64,000 nucleotides of DNA from Ilyonectria destructans (GCA_020740775.1 JAHEWK010000006.1:992001-1056000); one strand, 5' to 3'. Shown: positions 34,676 through 48,294, counted from the stretch's first letter. Notes: a model not told the origin generated them from the sequence alone. Translations and numbers: made by a program.

Positions 34676-35482
34676 GGTGATGACACTTCGATGCTCTTAG
34701 ATTGTAATGGAGTGATGGTTTTGTCGAGGGACTGGCGATAACTCTCCGAGCTGAAAAAACTTGTGGAAGAGCGGGGTAGACAAAGTGCAGTTTTGGGCTG
34801 TCAGCTGAGTGGCGGTGCGCTGGCTATGAGACATGGATGACTCTCGAAACACCGTAGATAGGTAGAGAGCAGTTGACATGTGTTGACTGCCAACCACCTC
34901 GTTTACATTGGAAATCTGCCCCGCGTTTAGTGGATACATAAAAAAGCAAGTCCATAATAAGCTGCTTTCTACCCTTGGAATGCTACATCAGAGTTGCCGG
35001 CGGGTCTAATGGTCTGGCGCCGTCGTATGGGCCTCTGTGGCTGTGTGTGGCTTCGAACGGATTCTAATAGATACTGTGGCTTGTGAATTATAGCGGCTCA
35101 GTAGTTGAGGTTGTCGGATTAATCGAAGGCCCATTGACAAAAAGCGGGAGTGCGTAGGTTGTTCCGAGGTAACACAAATAACTCCCGTAGGGACTCGGTA
35201 AATTGGTACAAAATTTCTCCCCCACTTAACAGCTGCGTATCGGTCCACTAGCAGTTATCGGGACGACAATACAATAGCCAACCGCTAGAATTAAGCTATG
35301 AAATTTGTGGGCTTATGAATTCTGTACCAATTTACCGACTCTATACGATATCCCTTCGCACCACGTTATTTAGGCAGCAGATGGCCTTGCCATGAAATAA
35401 TACAAGGAGTTGAAAAATTAAGAGGATACTTGCATAACTAGCATATGACTATCGCGAGATATCCTCACACAACCCATTCTTG
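34676..35482. other. intergenic with a second MITE-like element
   Basis: Promoter of the NACHT-ankyrin gene and 3' flank of the giant gene. The only supported feature is the inverted-repeat element at 35190..35343. Confidence 0.55.
35190..35343. mobile_element. MITE-like element, related to the copy at 19.6 kb
   Basis: 154 bp. Left end GGGACTCGGTAAATTGGTAC, right end (reverse complement) TAGAGTCGGTAAATTGGTAC, extending to about 27 bp with few mismatches, and bordered by TA on both sides. No coding capacity. The core GACTCG(A/G)TAAATTGG is shared with the element at 19596..19760. Confidence 0.72.
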
Positions 35483-38400
35483 CTAGTCCTTCTTCTCAAA
35501 CAGCTCCAGAACTTCTAGATTGCCACATGCTGCAGCAACATCGATAGGCGTCTGCTGCGCATTATCTTCCAGCATGACGTCGAGGCCCGTATCCATAAGC
35601 TCCTTGAATCGTCTTACATCCCCGTTTGCCGCAATGTGCATCAGCCCTCGGCCCTTGGCATCTCTGGCAAAGAAGTCGGCGCCCAGCTCCTCTAGCATTC
35701 CTTTGGCGTCTTTCTCTGTGAACTGTATACCCATGCAGTCATAGTATTCCAACATTTCTTCCTTGACCGTCCTGACGCGTTTGCAGAATGCGAACAGTGG
35801 TGTTTCGCCCTGCGCGTTGCGGGCATTTACATCTGCACCTCGTTGCACTAGATCCTTGAATAAACCACGTAGCGCTGGGGTCTTGAGCTTCCGTGCAAGT
35901 AAGTGAAGAAGCGTGTCACAATTCCTATCGAGGACGAGGGGGTCAGCTCCAGCTGACAGGAGGAGTTCTATCTCCCGTACGTCTGTCCTTGCTTCCTTAG
36001 TGGCGAGACTAACAGCATATTGGAGTGGCGTCATTCCATCATCATCTGCCTGGTTTACCAAGTTTGGTGCGTTGTTGAGAGCATACGTAAATGCGTCTTC
36101 GAATAGGTTGAACCAGATGCCATTACGGCCGCCAGTCATGCAATGCAAGACATTTCGGCCAAAGTTGTCGCGGGCTTCAAGATCAGCACCCAGAGATATC
36201 AGTCGATGAAAGACAGTGACACGTTCACCTCGATCCACAGTCTCCTCGTGCGATCCAAGGACGTAATCCGGTCCTGAGTCCCCCTGGCATGATACGTGAA
36301 GCAGTGTACGACCCTTGGCATCTCGATGGTTGACATCCAGCTCGGGAATGTGGAGAAAAGTATCCACCACCAGCCTATCCTTAAGCAAGAGCTCATGTAA
36401 GGTTGTGAGCTCTTCATATCCCTGAGGCACATTGATAGAAGGCGTTTGGGCTTTAGAGTCGGCCTTGCAATATTCACTGTCGTACTCCTTGGGCTTCCTC
36501 AAGAACTTTGCAAATGGATCGGCACCATGATCGAGTAGTATTTGAACCATCGGAAGCCCAGCCTTGAATACCCGCCTATTAAATTGCGTTGGGTTTGTTG
36601 GCCAGTGCAACCTTTCTGCAATGTGATAGAGCGGGGACTCTTCATACGACTCCAAGTAAGTTGTTCGAGGATAAAGACCATCACCGCAGTTCCTCTTTCC
36701 CTCTTTTAGATCCTCGGGTAGCCTATCCCGACGCATGTCTGCGTCAACTTCTCCAGAGAGGAGTTCGTCGAGAGCCCCCACATTAAGTGCATCAAGTGCG
36801 GCGAAGATCGCGGAAGCCGTCACTGTCGCTCTATGTGCTTTGAGAAGCCTTATCATAGCGATGTCGTTTTGCGCGCGCGCAAGACAGCTCCGCCCCTCTT
36901 TGTCAACCGCATTGACATCTGCTCCTGCCTCAATGATTGCTTCAGCTGCAGCTGTGTGAAACAGGCCGGAATAGTCTCTGTCTGGTTTGAGGGCTAGATG
37001 GAGTGGAGTTCGCCCAAGGCCGTCCCGGATCTGCACATCAGCACCGGCCTTGAGGAGGTACGGCAGTGCTTGGTGAGCGTGCCACCAAGATTTACCCTGG
37101 GCAACATAATGAAGCGCAGAATAGCCTAGGGTAGGCTCGTGGATGGGTACTCCGAACCTTTCGACCAGCAATCGGACAACATCCATATTTGGCAGTTCTC
37201 GTTTGACAGCCTCGAGCAGGAAGGGTACAGGATTCTTGCTTCTGTTCATGTCCTTGCGTGCGAGAAATAGACCTGGCCTTGTCTTATCCCCAAACGCATG
37301 CCAGTCTCCCTTCTCTAGCCTTGACTCCGCTTCGAGGGTACCTATTTTCTCGACGAGTGAAGCGAATCCGTGGAGTACGAGAACAGCGAAGTTGCAAGGT
37401 TCATCTTGGTCAGATGTGGACAGAAAGTCAACTCCAAGATGGAAGAGTTCTTCCACGAGATGGTACTCTCTCCGAGTCAGGAAACGGCATAATAGCCATT
37501 GGTTGTTGTCTCCAGGCTCGACAAATTTGGTATCTCCTAGCGTTTGGACCGAGGCTTTCCTGCGGGCATGATCCATGAGCTCAAAGAGCTCTACCGTCGT
37601 GCCGTTGGTCCTTTTTTTCGATGACGCACTGTGATTCTTATCCCAGGCACCTCGCAGACACGCAACGGTGTAATCTCTGTTGTCTTTGGCAGCCGTATGA
37701 ACAGGATCATTCATCCATTCACCGAATTCTGTCCAACAATCACCTGCAAGTTGAGAAATATCAGCTCCATGCTTGATGAGCATATCCAGGATTTCTTCAA
37801 GTCTGGTTGTCTCGTCCGCCATAAACTCATGTTGTTTCCTGTTGCTTTGTGAATATGTTATGGGGCGAGAGATATCATGCAGCTTGAGCGCAACCGTATC
37901 TCCACACCCATTATCATCTGCTGGCCGATAAGAGGTCTTCCACAATTCGTTCTCTTGCTCAAACCCAATGAGTGCGTGGAATATTGTCCCGAATCTGACA
38001 TCAGCGCCAGCTTCGAGTAAAAGTGTAACTGTCTCCGGTCTCCCCGATCGGCAAGCATAGAAAAGCGGTGTTACATCGTCGAATCTACCGAATGCTCTAG
38101 CGTTCACTCCAATCACTGGCTCTGGTGATGGTGCTGCGTCGCTCAATGGCACAATACCAGATTCTCGGAGCCGAGATGAATTGTTGGCAACGGGTGACTT
38201 TTGTTTACTTCTCAGAGCATCCAGGAGGAGGCCAACCACATTACTCTCTCTGCAACGGGACGCAAGGTGGAGAGGAGTCAATCCCTCGTAAGTGACTACT
38301 GCGGGATTGGCACCGGCATCGAGAAGTTTCTTCGTGCACAGTTCCCCGCCAGTCACAGCAATGTGCAAAGGTGTGATGCTGTCGTTATCAGCGATGTCGA

Positions 38401-41400
38401 GATTCTTGGTTCGCGAAATGACAAAGTCGAGTGCTGTCATGACTCCTTGCCTGAAGCGGCGAGAGCGCGTCGCGCACAAGATGTGCAACGGTGTTCGCCC
38501 GGCGTGATTCCTCTGCTCCAGGTCCAAGCCCATGCCAATGAGGCGTTCCCAGAACAAAACGGGTTCCTTCCCATAATCTGGATGGTTGCATTCTCGCAGG
38601 GCAAGTTCATGGAGGAGGCTATTTCCACGGTAATCAACAACCTGTGTGTCCAGTCCGAGGCCAACCAGGAAATCAAATCGTATCATATTGGGCTTCCACA
38701 AGTCCCGAAATGATATGCCAACGTTGTCAAACTTGACTGCTTGGTGAAATCCCGTCCGGCCGTTGAAGTCACGGACAGATGTTGAAGCTCCTCGATCCAC
38801 GAGGTCAGTGAGGTCTTTATGAGAAACCTTTCCATGGACGGACTGGGAGGTCGACAACAGGCGATACCAAAGGGTCGCTCCGTCTTTGCCCACTGCGTTG
38901 ATATCAGCACCCGCGTCGAGCAGCAGGTCCATAATTTCAGTGTGATATTCCGAGCCATTTCGCAGGGAAAATTGAGGAACAGTTCCTTCACGATTCTTCA
39001 GGTTCGGATCGGCACCTCCCTTGAGTAGAGTCTTGATGATTTCCAGCTTCGGAGATTTTTCAAGTGAAATATGCAGCACGCCATTGCCTTTGTCATCGAG
39101 CACGTTACAGTTTGGCCCATACTCCAAAAGCTTGAGAATAGTGGCTGATCTACCGTCAGGCAACAGGCAGAGAAGGGGAGTTAACCCGTTCGCCTGTGCG
39201 AGATCGATATTCGCATGTCCATTCTCAATAAGAAGTACCATGGAATCCATGGATTTAACTTTGTGAAGGGGTGCAGAGCCATGGCAATCAATTGCATTCG
39301 CATCCGCCCCGGCATCAAGGAGTAACTTGACCAAAACCGGTGACTCAACTGCAAAATGCAACGCAGTCTGGCCTGATGAAGTGCGCTGATTGACATCAAC
39401 ACCAGCTTGAACAAGCAGCGAGAACATTGTTTGCAAGTCGGAGGCCTCTGCGAAACGTTGATTGTGTAACCCACATCCCACACCGCATAGGCGGTGCAAG
39501 CAATTCAGCTGAGGCTGAGGATTAGCTTCGTACCCTTGGAAGAGAGCTTCCATGTCCCCATCATCCATGTCTATATCAGGAAATGAATTCCCAGCTCCTA
39601 CTGATAAAATGTTCGGGTCTGCTCCAGCTTGCAGAAGGGCTGTGACTGTCGCGACATCGCCAACGTCACAAGCATGGTATAGCGGAGTGTCACCACGAAC
39701 CGTGGCGTTGACATCCACACCAGGATGTTGAAGAATCCTGGCTACAAGTTTTGAGCTGCCCTTCTCAACTGCCCACATCAGAGCTCTATGAACGGCATCA
39801 ATGTCTTTGAGGAAGGGTAGGAACGCTTCCACTGCCTCCGCGTGGCCACCGTGGCAAGCATACATAAGCGGTGTGATTCCAATAGTTGTATAGACATTTC
39901 CACATTCATCCGGAGGGGTTTCTTGCGTCTTTCTTGTTAAAGGGTCTACACCCGCCTCCAACAAGGCCTTCACGGCTTCAGGGCGATTATTCTTCGCTGC
40001 CATATGCAGAGGCTTGAGGCCATCTGTCTTGTCATCGTGATCTGGGTTTGCGCCGGCGGCAACCAATTCGCGGATGGCCGCGGCATGACCCTCAGAAGCA
40101 GCCCACCAACTGGAACTTAACTATTAGCATATAGCGCTTGGTTCCAACTTTATGAGCCAGTAAATATAATTGATCGTTTTCTCAACTTCAAAATGGTATG
40201 GTCCGCCACAAGGCGATTTAGAGGAACTGAGGCATTGCAGAAACACTTACAGTGGTGTTTTTCCAGATTCATCTTGTGCATCCACCTCCATGGTTTCGAG
40301 GAGCTCCTTGGTGTATGAGACGAGCCCCCCTTTGGCGGCGATATGGACTTGGGTGATGGATTCTCGGCCTGGCCATTTGATCTCCAGCCAGGCATTCATG
40401 TTCTCAGCGTCTCCTAAGAAATTACGAAGTTCTATGTTGACCTCGGTTTGATCGTATCCAGCGGCTTCGGACCTGCGAATATGATGGTGCCAGTTGCCGG
40501 CTCCATACTCGAAAAATGGATACTTCAGCCTCAATCGGATTTCTTTCTTCGGGACCGCAGTTAGTAGCACCCGAGGTGAATAGAAGTCGCTGTGGTCGAA
40601 ATACGTGTCAATATCGTTATCCTTGATGTTGGCCTTGTTTCTGACAGCATCCAAGCACCCAGCTTGTAAGTAGCGCAAACACACGAGTGCAAGTTGGGCA
40701 TGTGTTGATCCCATTTGCAAAATAGGATATCCAACGTCGTCATCGGACCGTGTGGTGCCTTTGAGGTACTCGGTGAAGGAATGATGAATTACCGAAACAG
40801 TCTCATCCGCCAAAATCTCCAAGAGTGGCCCGCACGCGGCTTTGATGAGGTCTTTTGTTGCCTTCAGATCTCGTTCAAAACCGTCAGGGTTAATGACCCT
40901 AATCATCTCGGCTAGCTCAAGCAATCTCAGAGGACGGCTGGCATGGGTGACGAATTGCAAGATCAAGTGCTGGATGTTTGCTGCTACGCCGGATCTTTGG
41001 GCATGCTCCTTCAGTAGCTCAGTGTACAGAACATTCAAGTCTGTCGGGAGTTGCATGAGTACGGAGTTTATATCGGCACCCGGTTCAAGAAAAGCGTCCA
41101 TTGCCAGCTTGGCGTAGATGAACAAGCCGTTGGCTCGGCCAGGGACTGCATCCGCAATGACTTGCCAGTCGCTCTGCGGGATGGTAGACTTCGATAGAGC
41201 GAACTGCACGAAGGTTGAAATGTCGACATCAACCAGGGCTTCCTGTAGCCGCAGATGAAGACAAGGAATTTGCCTTAGTGGTCCCTCCACACTTGGAACA
41301 GGGCGGCTCGTGATCAAGACTTTGACTTTCTCAGGCCGCCACTGTCCAAGAGAGCCCAGTGCTTGGATAAATGTGTCGTGGCCTCGATCCATCTCGTCGA

Positions 41401-41989
41401 GTGCATCAACGACACAGAAGACCTTTTCGGACAAGCCTACAAAGGCCATTTTCAGATCCTTCCACATGTCTTCGATTGACACACTTTCAATAGAGCGACA
41501 GGCTTTCACGTAAGTGTTGAGTTGTGTTTGCAGAGGAGGACTAAAGCCCAATACTTGGTCCATCCAGTCTCGCAAGAGGGCTCTGGGCTCGTGATTGGCT
41601 TCGATAATTTGGCGGAAGAAGAAGAATAATACGGGAGATCCCGGGTTTGACTTGGCGATTTCATCAATCAGGTTGGCCGCCATGACAGACTTTCCAGACC
41701 CTGGGAAACCTTTGATCCAGAGCAGCCCATGTTCAGCACTCTTCAACCACTCGAGATATGCGGCGCTCGAACTGAGCCAAGCTCCTGTACCAGCCACATG
41801 AGAAGCTATGTGCTTGCGGTACTCCCCACCAGCAATGTCGTACGAGGTAGGCTGCAACCAGGCCCGAATTTTCTGGATGTTCTCTCGGGGTAGGGGCAGT
41901 ATTTGCTCTGGGTTGTAGTCACTGACATCGCCGCGATGGATGATTATAGCATCAGAATCATTGTCAAGATCACTACCGTTGGCTGGCAT
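35483..41989 (-). CDS. giant NACHT-ankyrin repeat protein (2,121 residues)
   Basis: Two exons: complement(join(35483..40109,40251..41989)). Residues 1-90 carry the conserved fungal leader (LPLPRENIQKIRAWLQPTSY, WLSSSAAYLEWLKSAEHGLLWIKG). The NACHT domain follows: Walker A GFPGSGKS at 94-101, FFFFRQI, and Walker B VFCVVDALDEMDRG near 190. From about 560 to the end the protein is ankyrin repeats (TPLHIAVTGGELCTKKLLDAGANP and many like it), interrupted by non-ankyrin spacers around the NDPVHTAAKDNRDYTVACLRGAWDKN region. The 141-bp intron between GKTPL and WWAASEGHAAAI is in phase (donor GTAAGTG). No separate N-terminal effector domain is visible. The repeats are well diverged, unlike the neighbouring NLR. 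Likely a cytosolic scaffold or sensor. Confidence 0.88.
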
Positions 41990-42538
41990 GATGGCCTGCT
42001 TTTTCTGCTACGTGACCTTGGTCCTGATGCGAAGTGGGAATGATGGTCGCAGACGTTGACAAGATAGACCGATGAGCGACTGAATCCGAGGCAGATAACC
42101 AGAAAAATAATGCAAAGAAGAGAGGTCAATTTACCCCGCTTGTAAGCTTGGAGATTGGGCTCATAATAAGCAAAAGGTTGGTGCCCAGGACACATGAATG
42201 TGGTGGTTGCCGTCGTCTGATCCTTGGAATTAGTCATGGACACAAAACATGATTGATTGGCCATCCTTGCTCAGTTTCAACCTCCCCAGGCTTCAGGCAG
42301 CAGCCGCGTAGGTAGACTGTGATTCCTTCATGGTGAGGGCTATGTACAGCGAAGTCTTCGCTACCGGTTAATGTTATCTTAGCGGTGTAGAAGTGATACC
42401 AACCAGTTCGAGTACTGACCGTGCCTAATTTAGTACATTCTATCTCTAGTAGATAGCTAAACATGGCTATTGATGGTACTCAATTGATAATCGACGTATT
42501 ACTACAAAGATGAAACGCTAAACTTCGCAGTAAATGAT
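41990..42538. other. intergenic, no gene seen
   Basis: Promoter of the giant ankyrin gene and 3' flank of the ferric reductase. No supported feature. Confidence 0.6.
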
Positions 42539-44905
42539 CTACCAACTAAACCCCTCATTTACGAGGATAAAACTCGTCTTAAGTTGTCCTGAGCGTCCCA
42601 TTCTCGACACTGCCATGCGTACATCATCCGCCATTCCAGGTGGCCCAGAAACAAGGATACCAACTGGACCACTACTTCCATCCGCGCCAGCCAGCTCATC
42701 GCCAATGATAGTTCCGATGTCTAGACGCTCCCCAATGCTGACAACGACATCAACACTAGATGGAAGACCGGAAATGTCCGCCGAGAGCCCTTTTCGAAGG
42801 GAGTCGTCGCGCAGACCCCAAAAAACACGCGCCGGGCGCAGACCTCTGTTTTGAAGAAGAGGCAGCACCGTAGTAATCCCCACACCTCCAGCAATACACA
42901 CAAGGGAATTGCAGTTAGCCAGCTGTGTAAGGTGCGTCGAATGATAGGAGCCCTCAATTAGGACTGGCAAACGGATTGAGCCTGTGGAAGCTGCTAGCCT
43001 GGCAGCAATGCGACTCGTCATTCCTGACCGTGTCCGCACCAGAAATTTGGCGCTGTTGGAGATTTTCACAGCTGTCGGTGATGTCTGTGGCTCTTCCAAT
43101 GAAGCCGCTGGGGACTTTTCTTCCGCTCGAGTGACTCGGTCCGCGGCTGTCGTCTCCAAGTCAAAGTCGACAGTTTCGTCCCTGTTCGAGACGTTCGAGA
43201 CGGCTGGCAAGGTCTCGCAGGAGTGTGACGAAGCCACCGAGAAGGGGTGAGTCTCCCAGAATCGCCACGACAGCGTAGGGAAACAAAGATATACAACGCC
43301 TTGCACAGAGACCCCGTCGATGACAACACGCATGTACTCTCCCTGCGAGCCTTCGACAGTTGAGATGACTGCAGTCTTCATCCCCTTGCTGAGCATTCGA
43401 ATTACTCGAACGAGGCGCTCAACGGCCCAGATGCCAGATGCGATGAACATCCATATCTCATAGCCCCAGTTGTACGTAAAGCAGTACCATATGTGGTAGT
43501 AGAAACCGATGAGGAAAAGCAAGGCCAGAACTTGATGAGTAACCAAGAACAGCTCGTAAGCCTTTTGACGCACCACAAGGAGGGACGCTGGCCAAATGGC
43601 CACCGCGGCCACGGTTCCGACGATACCCCAGGACCAGTACAGCTTGATAAACTCGGACTCGTAGTCTCCGAAACGGAGGTAGTAAACCAGAAGCATAACA
43701 GAGTGCAACGCCGTGAGTAGGATAGTCCAATACCCTAGCCACCGATGAAGCAACAGAAACGTTCCACTACTCCAGTCCGTCAAGTATAGGAGCACATTGT
43801 TGCGCGATGAGAAGACAAAGAGTGCCACCATGTTTCCAAGTGCAAGCACTCCGGCGCGATTCCCTATCAGGCTGATTTCCTGCTCACGCAGGCTGGCAAA
43901 GTTGCTTTGGGGCTGAATTGTGTAATAAGGCGCCAGAAGAAAGATTAAATTAAGAAGACTGATGAGGGCGATGTAGAGAAGCTGGCCTCGAGTTGGCATC
44001 AGGCCACCGCCAAGGTAAGGGGCAACCGGCGTGCGATGAGATGATCCCCATGCCGGTGGATGGATGAGAGTCGAATTGAGCCATGCCCATGTTCGACTTC
44101 TGTTGAGAAGCGGCACAAAGCGGAGAAGAGACAAAAGGACTGGGAGGAACAAGGCCACAAACATGACTGTAACGCTATGTTGATTCCGTTAGTGGGTGTC
44201 AATGCACGCGTGGGAGTGGATGATGACTTACGTGTACAATGAATGGCCATTCTCGTTGATTTCAAACGACGTCATTCCATTGTACTGGATCTGCCAGTCT
44301 GAAGCAAGGACAAAACTTGTGACATTAAGTGGCTCTCCGGAGGCAATAATGGGCAACGGACTGTCGACCTGAATTATGGTGTCCTCGGCCGACTCCTCCA
44401 CGTGGCCGCCATGGCGAGCTTTGATCTCGCGGCGCAACTTGTGTTGATGAGAGCTGCTGGCTGTGGAGTTCTGTGATTTTTCCTCGGCAGTTGACTCGTC
44501 CTCTCGTGCTGCAATCAGAGCTTCCGTGTACGAGATTGCCGGCTTCCATTCGGGGCTACCGACGGAACCTGTAGCAAGATGGGTGGCCCAGTAGTCTTCC
44601 AGCGAGCTTAGCGAGGGCGCATCACTTGCAGGGCAGTAAGTGTCGATACACATGGCCATGGTGCGCAGGAAGGATGGGTCGCTGGTATAACACTCAGGAG
44701 GTGTCGTAGATGTCGAGTGCCCCATACCGTGAACATCACCTCCCTCCTCCGGCGTGCAGGAAAGAGGGCAGCTTCTGATGACTCCACGGCAGGCAAATTC
44801 ACATGCCGGTTTGTACATGTGCTTTCCCAAGCCGATCAGACCCGCTCCATCGGCCAGTGCCAGATTGGCATGCCAGAGGAGGAGCAGACACCCCTTGAGA
44901 GCCAT
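42539..44905 (-). CDS. ferric reductase-like transmembrane protein (FRE/NOX family)
   Basis: Two exons: complement(join(42539..44174,44232..44905)), 769 residues. A signal peptide (MALKGCLLLLWHANLALA) precedes a Cys-rich extracellular region (CEFACRGVIRSCPLSC) and a His-rich linker. The 57-bp intron joins SLYT to VTVMFVALFLP in phase. The ferric-reductase core has bis-haem His pairs: LHRWLGYWTILLTALH and VTHQVLALLFLIGFYYH. The FAD motif is ETHPFSVASS; the NADPH motifs are CIAGGVGITTVLPLLQ and VSGPPGM near the C-terminus. It reduces extracellular Fe(III) (or Cu(II)) for uptake. The start at 44905 was chosen because it gives the signal peptide; an in-frame ATG 54 bases upstream does not. No iron-GATA site was convincingly seen in the promoter. 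Confidence 0.9.
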
Positions 44906-46681
44906 GTTCGAAGGATTCCGAGAGTTTTCAAGACAACGTTTCAGTCCTGCCAATATCAATCTTGGAAACTCGTCCCAGCAGTCATAAAATCTGTCCTCTC
45001 GTCTTGCTGCTTTATACGATTGCTAACTGGAAAATGGCCCCATCCCATTGTGGTGGCTAGAGTCTTGGCAGAGGACCCTGGCTGAGGTTGTATCAAGGTA
45101 TCTTGCTCAATATCTCTCAAGGGCGCTTTTCCTGCGCACATCAACCATGTCTAAACCAGGGTGACACTAAAATATGCAACCTTGGGTCCACTATCAAAAA
45201 AAGCCCATATTTAATGGCCATCCAGATCACTCTCTCAGACTCGTTGTGGCAGCCACCCGAGCCCAGACAGGGTGGCCCCCGCCTCACGTCTCGGAACTTG
45301 ACAAATCATGGTCCAGATATTTGCAGTTCGCGTTGTTTAATGTTGCCAAGCTTAAGGTTAATTTATGCTTACAGTCGGTAGACAAAAGTTCCGCGTTACC
45401 CGCAAAATCTGCCCTAACCCACGTCTTAACACAACCGTTTTAATCAGCATTTATATGTTAGACTGTTGTGCCCCGGGGAGGAACATGACTAAGCCTCAGA
45501 CTACCTAGGTAGTGGGTATATAAGAATTTCAGTCTTCATTGTCTGTGAGGGGATCCAGAGGTTGGAAGTTTTGCATGTTCTCCCTTCGTTTTGGGTCCTT
45601 GGGCCAGGTGTCCGTACAAACAGCAATTCTATTATTTTACTTGTATTTTCTTTACGTTTTGCGATATGATCGCACGCGCACAATTAAGGAATCTGGAATA
45701 TACTTTATACATCGATAAAAGGCTGTTGTTGAAAATACAAAATAAACAGAAGGTCTACTGGGATGTACAGATCTCACTGGACAGTGGACGTCTCCAACAT
45801 CAGTACCGTCATCCTTCAATACTGCGTTGACAGTCTTCGAGCCTAACCGCGTGGTTATTTTCTTCTGAACCGTTCGATTAGTCAACGTCGTCGTAAGTGG
45901 TAGCAGTCTTCTATTTCTCCTTATTGCCCGGGATCTTAGCGCATCCTGCCATTGCGGACACATCAAAGTACAGCCACTTCGTTTTGGGTGTATTCGGTTT
46001 TTCGTGTCTTTTGCCCTCTCCACCTGTACGCCGCGCAGTGCCGTAAAAATTGAGGACGGGAAAAAAACACATGCTCACTCAATTTCTTGAGCAGTATACC
46101 CTCTTTAAGTCGTAGTAGTTGATCTTGGTAGGCGAGGCCAATGCCATTAAAACACACCAGTGTGCTCACCATCGCCATCACCACATACGCTAACCCCATC
46201 CAAAATGTACCTTAATGCTTTTCTCAATTGCATTCCTACAGAAAACCTCAGTCGGCTTACTAAAAGGTGCATGAATAAAAATATGCTAACTTTGCCAATA
46301 GATGCCGAACTATCCGCTGTAACTTAAGGGATTCTGGACAATGGCTACGTTGGGATGTTCGCAACATTTCTGGAAATTGTTGACAAATCTTCCTCGGCGC
46401 ATTCATTATTCACCTAGATTGACGTATCCGGAAAATAACGGGAGTTTGCGTAATTAACTTCATTCAAGCGGTCCTTACGGCAGCGGCAGGCCCGACGACG
46501 TACGTCATAGGCTGGCTGAGAATGTGGTGGCAACCCTCGGATATACCGGATGCTTCCTCCAAGGCTCGGTATAAAGACGGGATAAAACCCGTCACACCAT
46601 GTAAGATTGTCATCAAAATCTCGCATCTATTTTCGGCTTTGAAAGAACCATTCTATCGATCCGTTGTGTCAATCGCCCGAC
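44906..46681. other. 1.8-kb intergenic between divergent genes
   Basis: Divergent promoters of the ferric reductase and the SYLF gene. Short frames only; no supported element. Confidence 0.55.
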
Positions 46682-48294
46682 ATGCAGAAGGTGGTGGCCA
46701 AGCTGCCATCCTGGGACAAAACCAAGACTCAGAGCAAGAAAGGCTTCGATAAGGCATGGGGCTGGGCTGATAAGCTTGGGGCGCCAATTAACAGATTTTC
46801 CAACCGGATTGGCAGCGAAGCGTTCTGGCCCACGACGTTGGATAAGGAGAGTGACAAGGCGGCTAGGATTCTACGATCATTCTGCAGTAAGTGCCTTTTC
46901 CATGCGTGGCCCTTCTTGACTAACGAAATAACCCCGTAGAGGATGGTTTCTACGCCGAGGAGGAGGATGCGAGGCCAGCTGACCAAGCTGGGCCAACCCA
47001 GAAACAGCGAGTGCTAAAAAAGATCCCGCAGAAGGTGATCAAAAACGCCGTCGGTCTCGCCATTTTTACCACCATGCGCACTGGTTTGTGGGTGTCTGGA
47101 GCCGGCGGTTCCGGTGTCCTCGTTGCCCGCGGCGAGGACGGCACATGGTCTCCTCCATCGGGCATCTTGCTGCATACGGCTGGTCTGGGATTTCTCGTTG
47201 GTGTGGACATTTACGATTGCGTCGTCGTCATTAACAATCGCAAGGCTCTCGAGGCTTTCACCAAGATCAGAGCCACACTGGGCGGCGAGATTAGCGCAGT
47301 CGCCGGCCCGGTCGGAGCTGGCGGGGTTCTGGAAAACGATGGCAAATGGAAGCAGGCAAACAGGCCGGTTTTCACTTACCTCAAGTCTCGGGGCTTTTAC
47401 GCCGGCGTTCAGGTTGATGGCACAGTTATCATTGAGCGGAACGACGAGAATGCACGCTTCTACGGAGAGGAGATTGGTGTCGCCGACATCTTGGCTGGGA
47501 AAGCGCGTCATCCGCCACCGGAAATCAAGATGCTGATGGAAACGCTCAAGGCTGCAGAAGGCCGCACCGACGTCGACACAGAGCTCATGGACGAACTAGA
47601 AGGACAACCAGCACCAGGAGACGTTGCAGTGGAGGCCCCTGGCAGCGATAAGATCTTTGGAATCCCAGAACTCGACGATCCGGATCCTTATGGTGTGCTG
47701 GCTTTGGAAAAGGAAGGTCTCGAAATCCGCGATGCTGCAACTCGCTCGAGGCCGTCAAGCGAGCAATTCGAGTACCACCCCAGCCCCAACAGCCCCATCT
47801 ACAACAAATACTACCGAAATAGCTTGGAAGTCTCTGGGACAAGAAGCCAGCGCTCGAGCTACCAGTCAGAAGCCGGTTCTCCCATACGGCGGAATAGGGC
47901 TGTGTCCTACACGACTTCCGAGGCCGGAACACAAACGGAACCAGTTACAATAATCCCCCTTTCAAGCCCAACACAGAATGGCTTCGATCGGCAAGAGGCG
48001 TCGCAAGATGCATCAAGTGTCTATGAAGACGTTTATGAAAGCGACGACAAGAAGATTGACGGCAGTCCGTATCATTCTACCAGTGATAATCCCTGGGGCT
48101 CTGGCGAGATCGAGCACGGCATCAACGGGATCTATGGCGTAGAAAACCACCTGATGACGGTCAATGATGACAAGATTAACACACCCAACACTACAACGGG
48201 GATTGAAAAGGTCTTGGTGCGGATACCGCCACCTTTGCCGCCGAGAAATCCCCTACATACGAATAGTGGCCTCGAGGAAATTAGCCTCAAGTAG
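46682..48294 (+). CDS. SYLF-domain (Ysc84/SH3YL1-like) protein
   Basis: Two exons: join(46682..46886,46940..48294), 519 residues. Exon 1 starts MQKVVAKLPSWDKTKTQSKK; the 53-bp intron joins RSFCS to KDGFYAEEED. The SYLF domain spans about 90-240: IPQKVIKNAVGLAIFTTMRTG, SGAGGSGVLVAR, GFLVGVDIYDCVVVIN and RGFYAGVQVDGTVIIERND. In yeast, Ysc84 uses this domain to bind phosphoinositides and actin at endocytic patches. Here there is no SH3 domain; instead the C-terminal half is disordered and ends with PPPLPPR, a class of SH3-binding motif, so it may recruit an SH3 partner. Confidence 0.9.
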
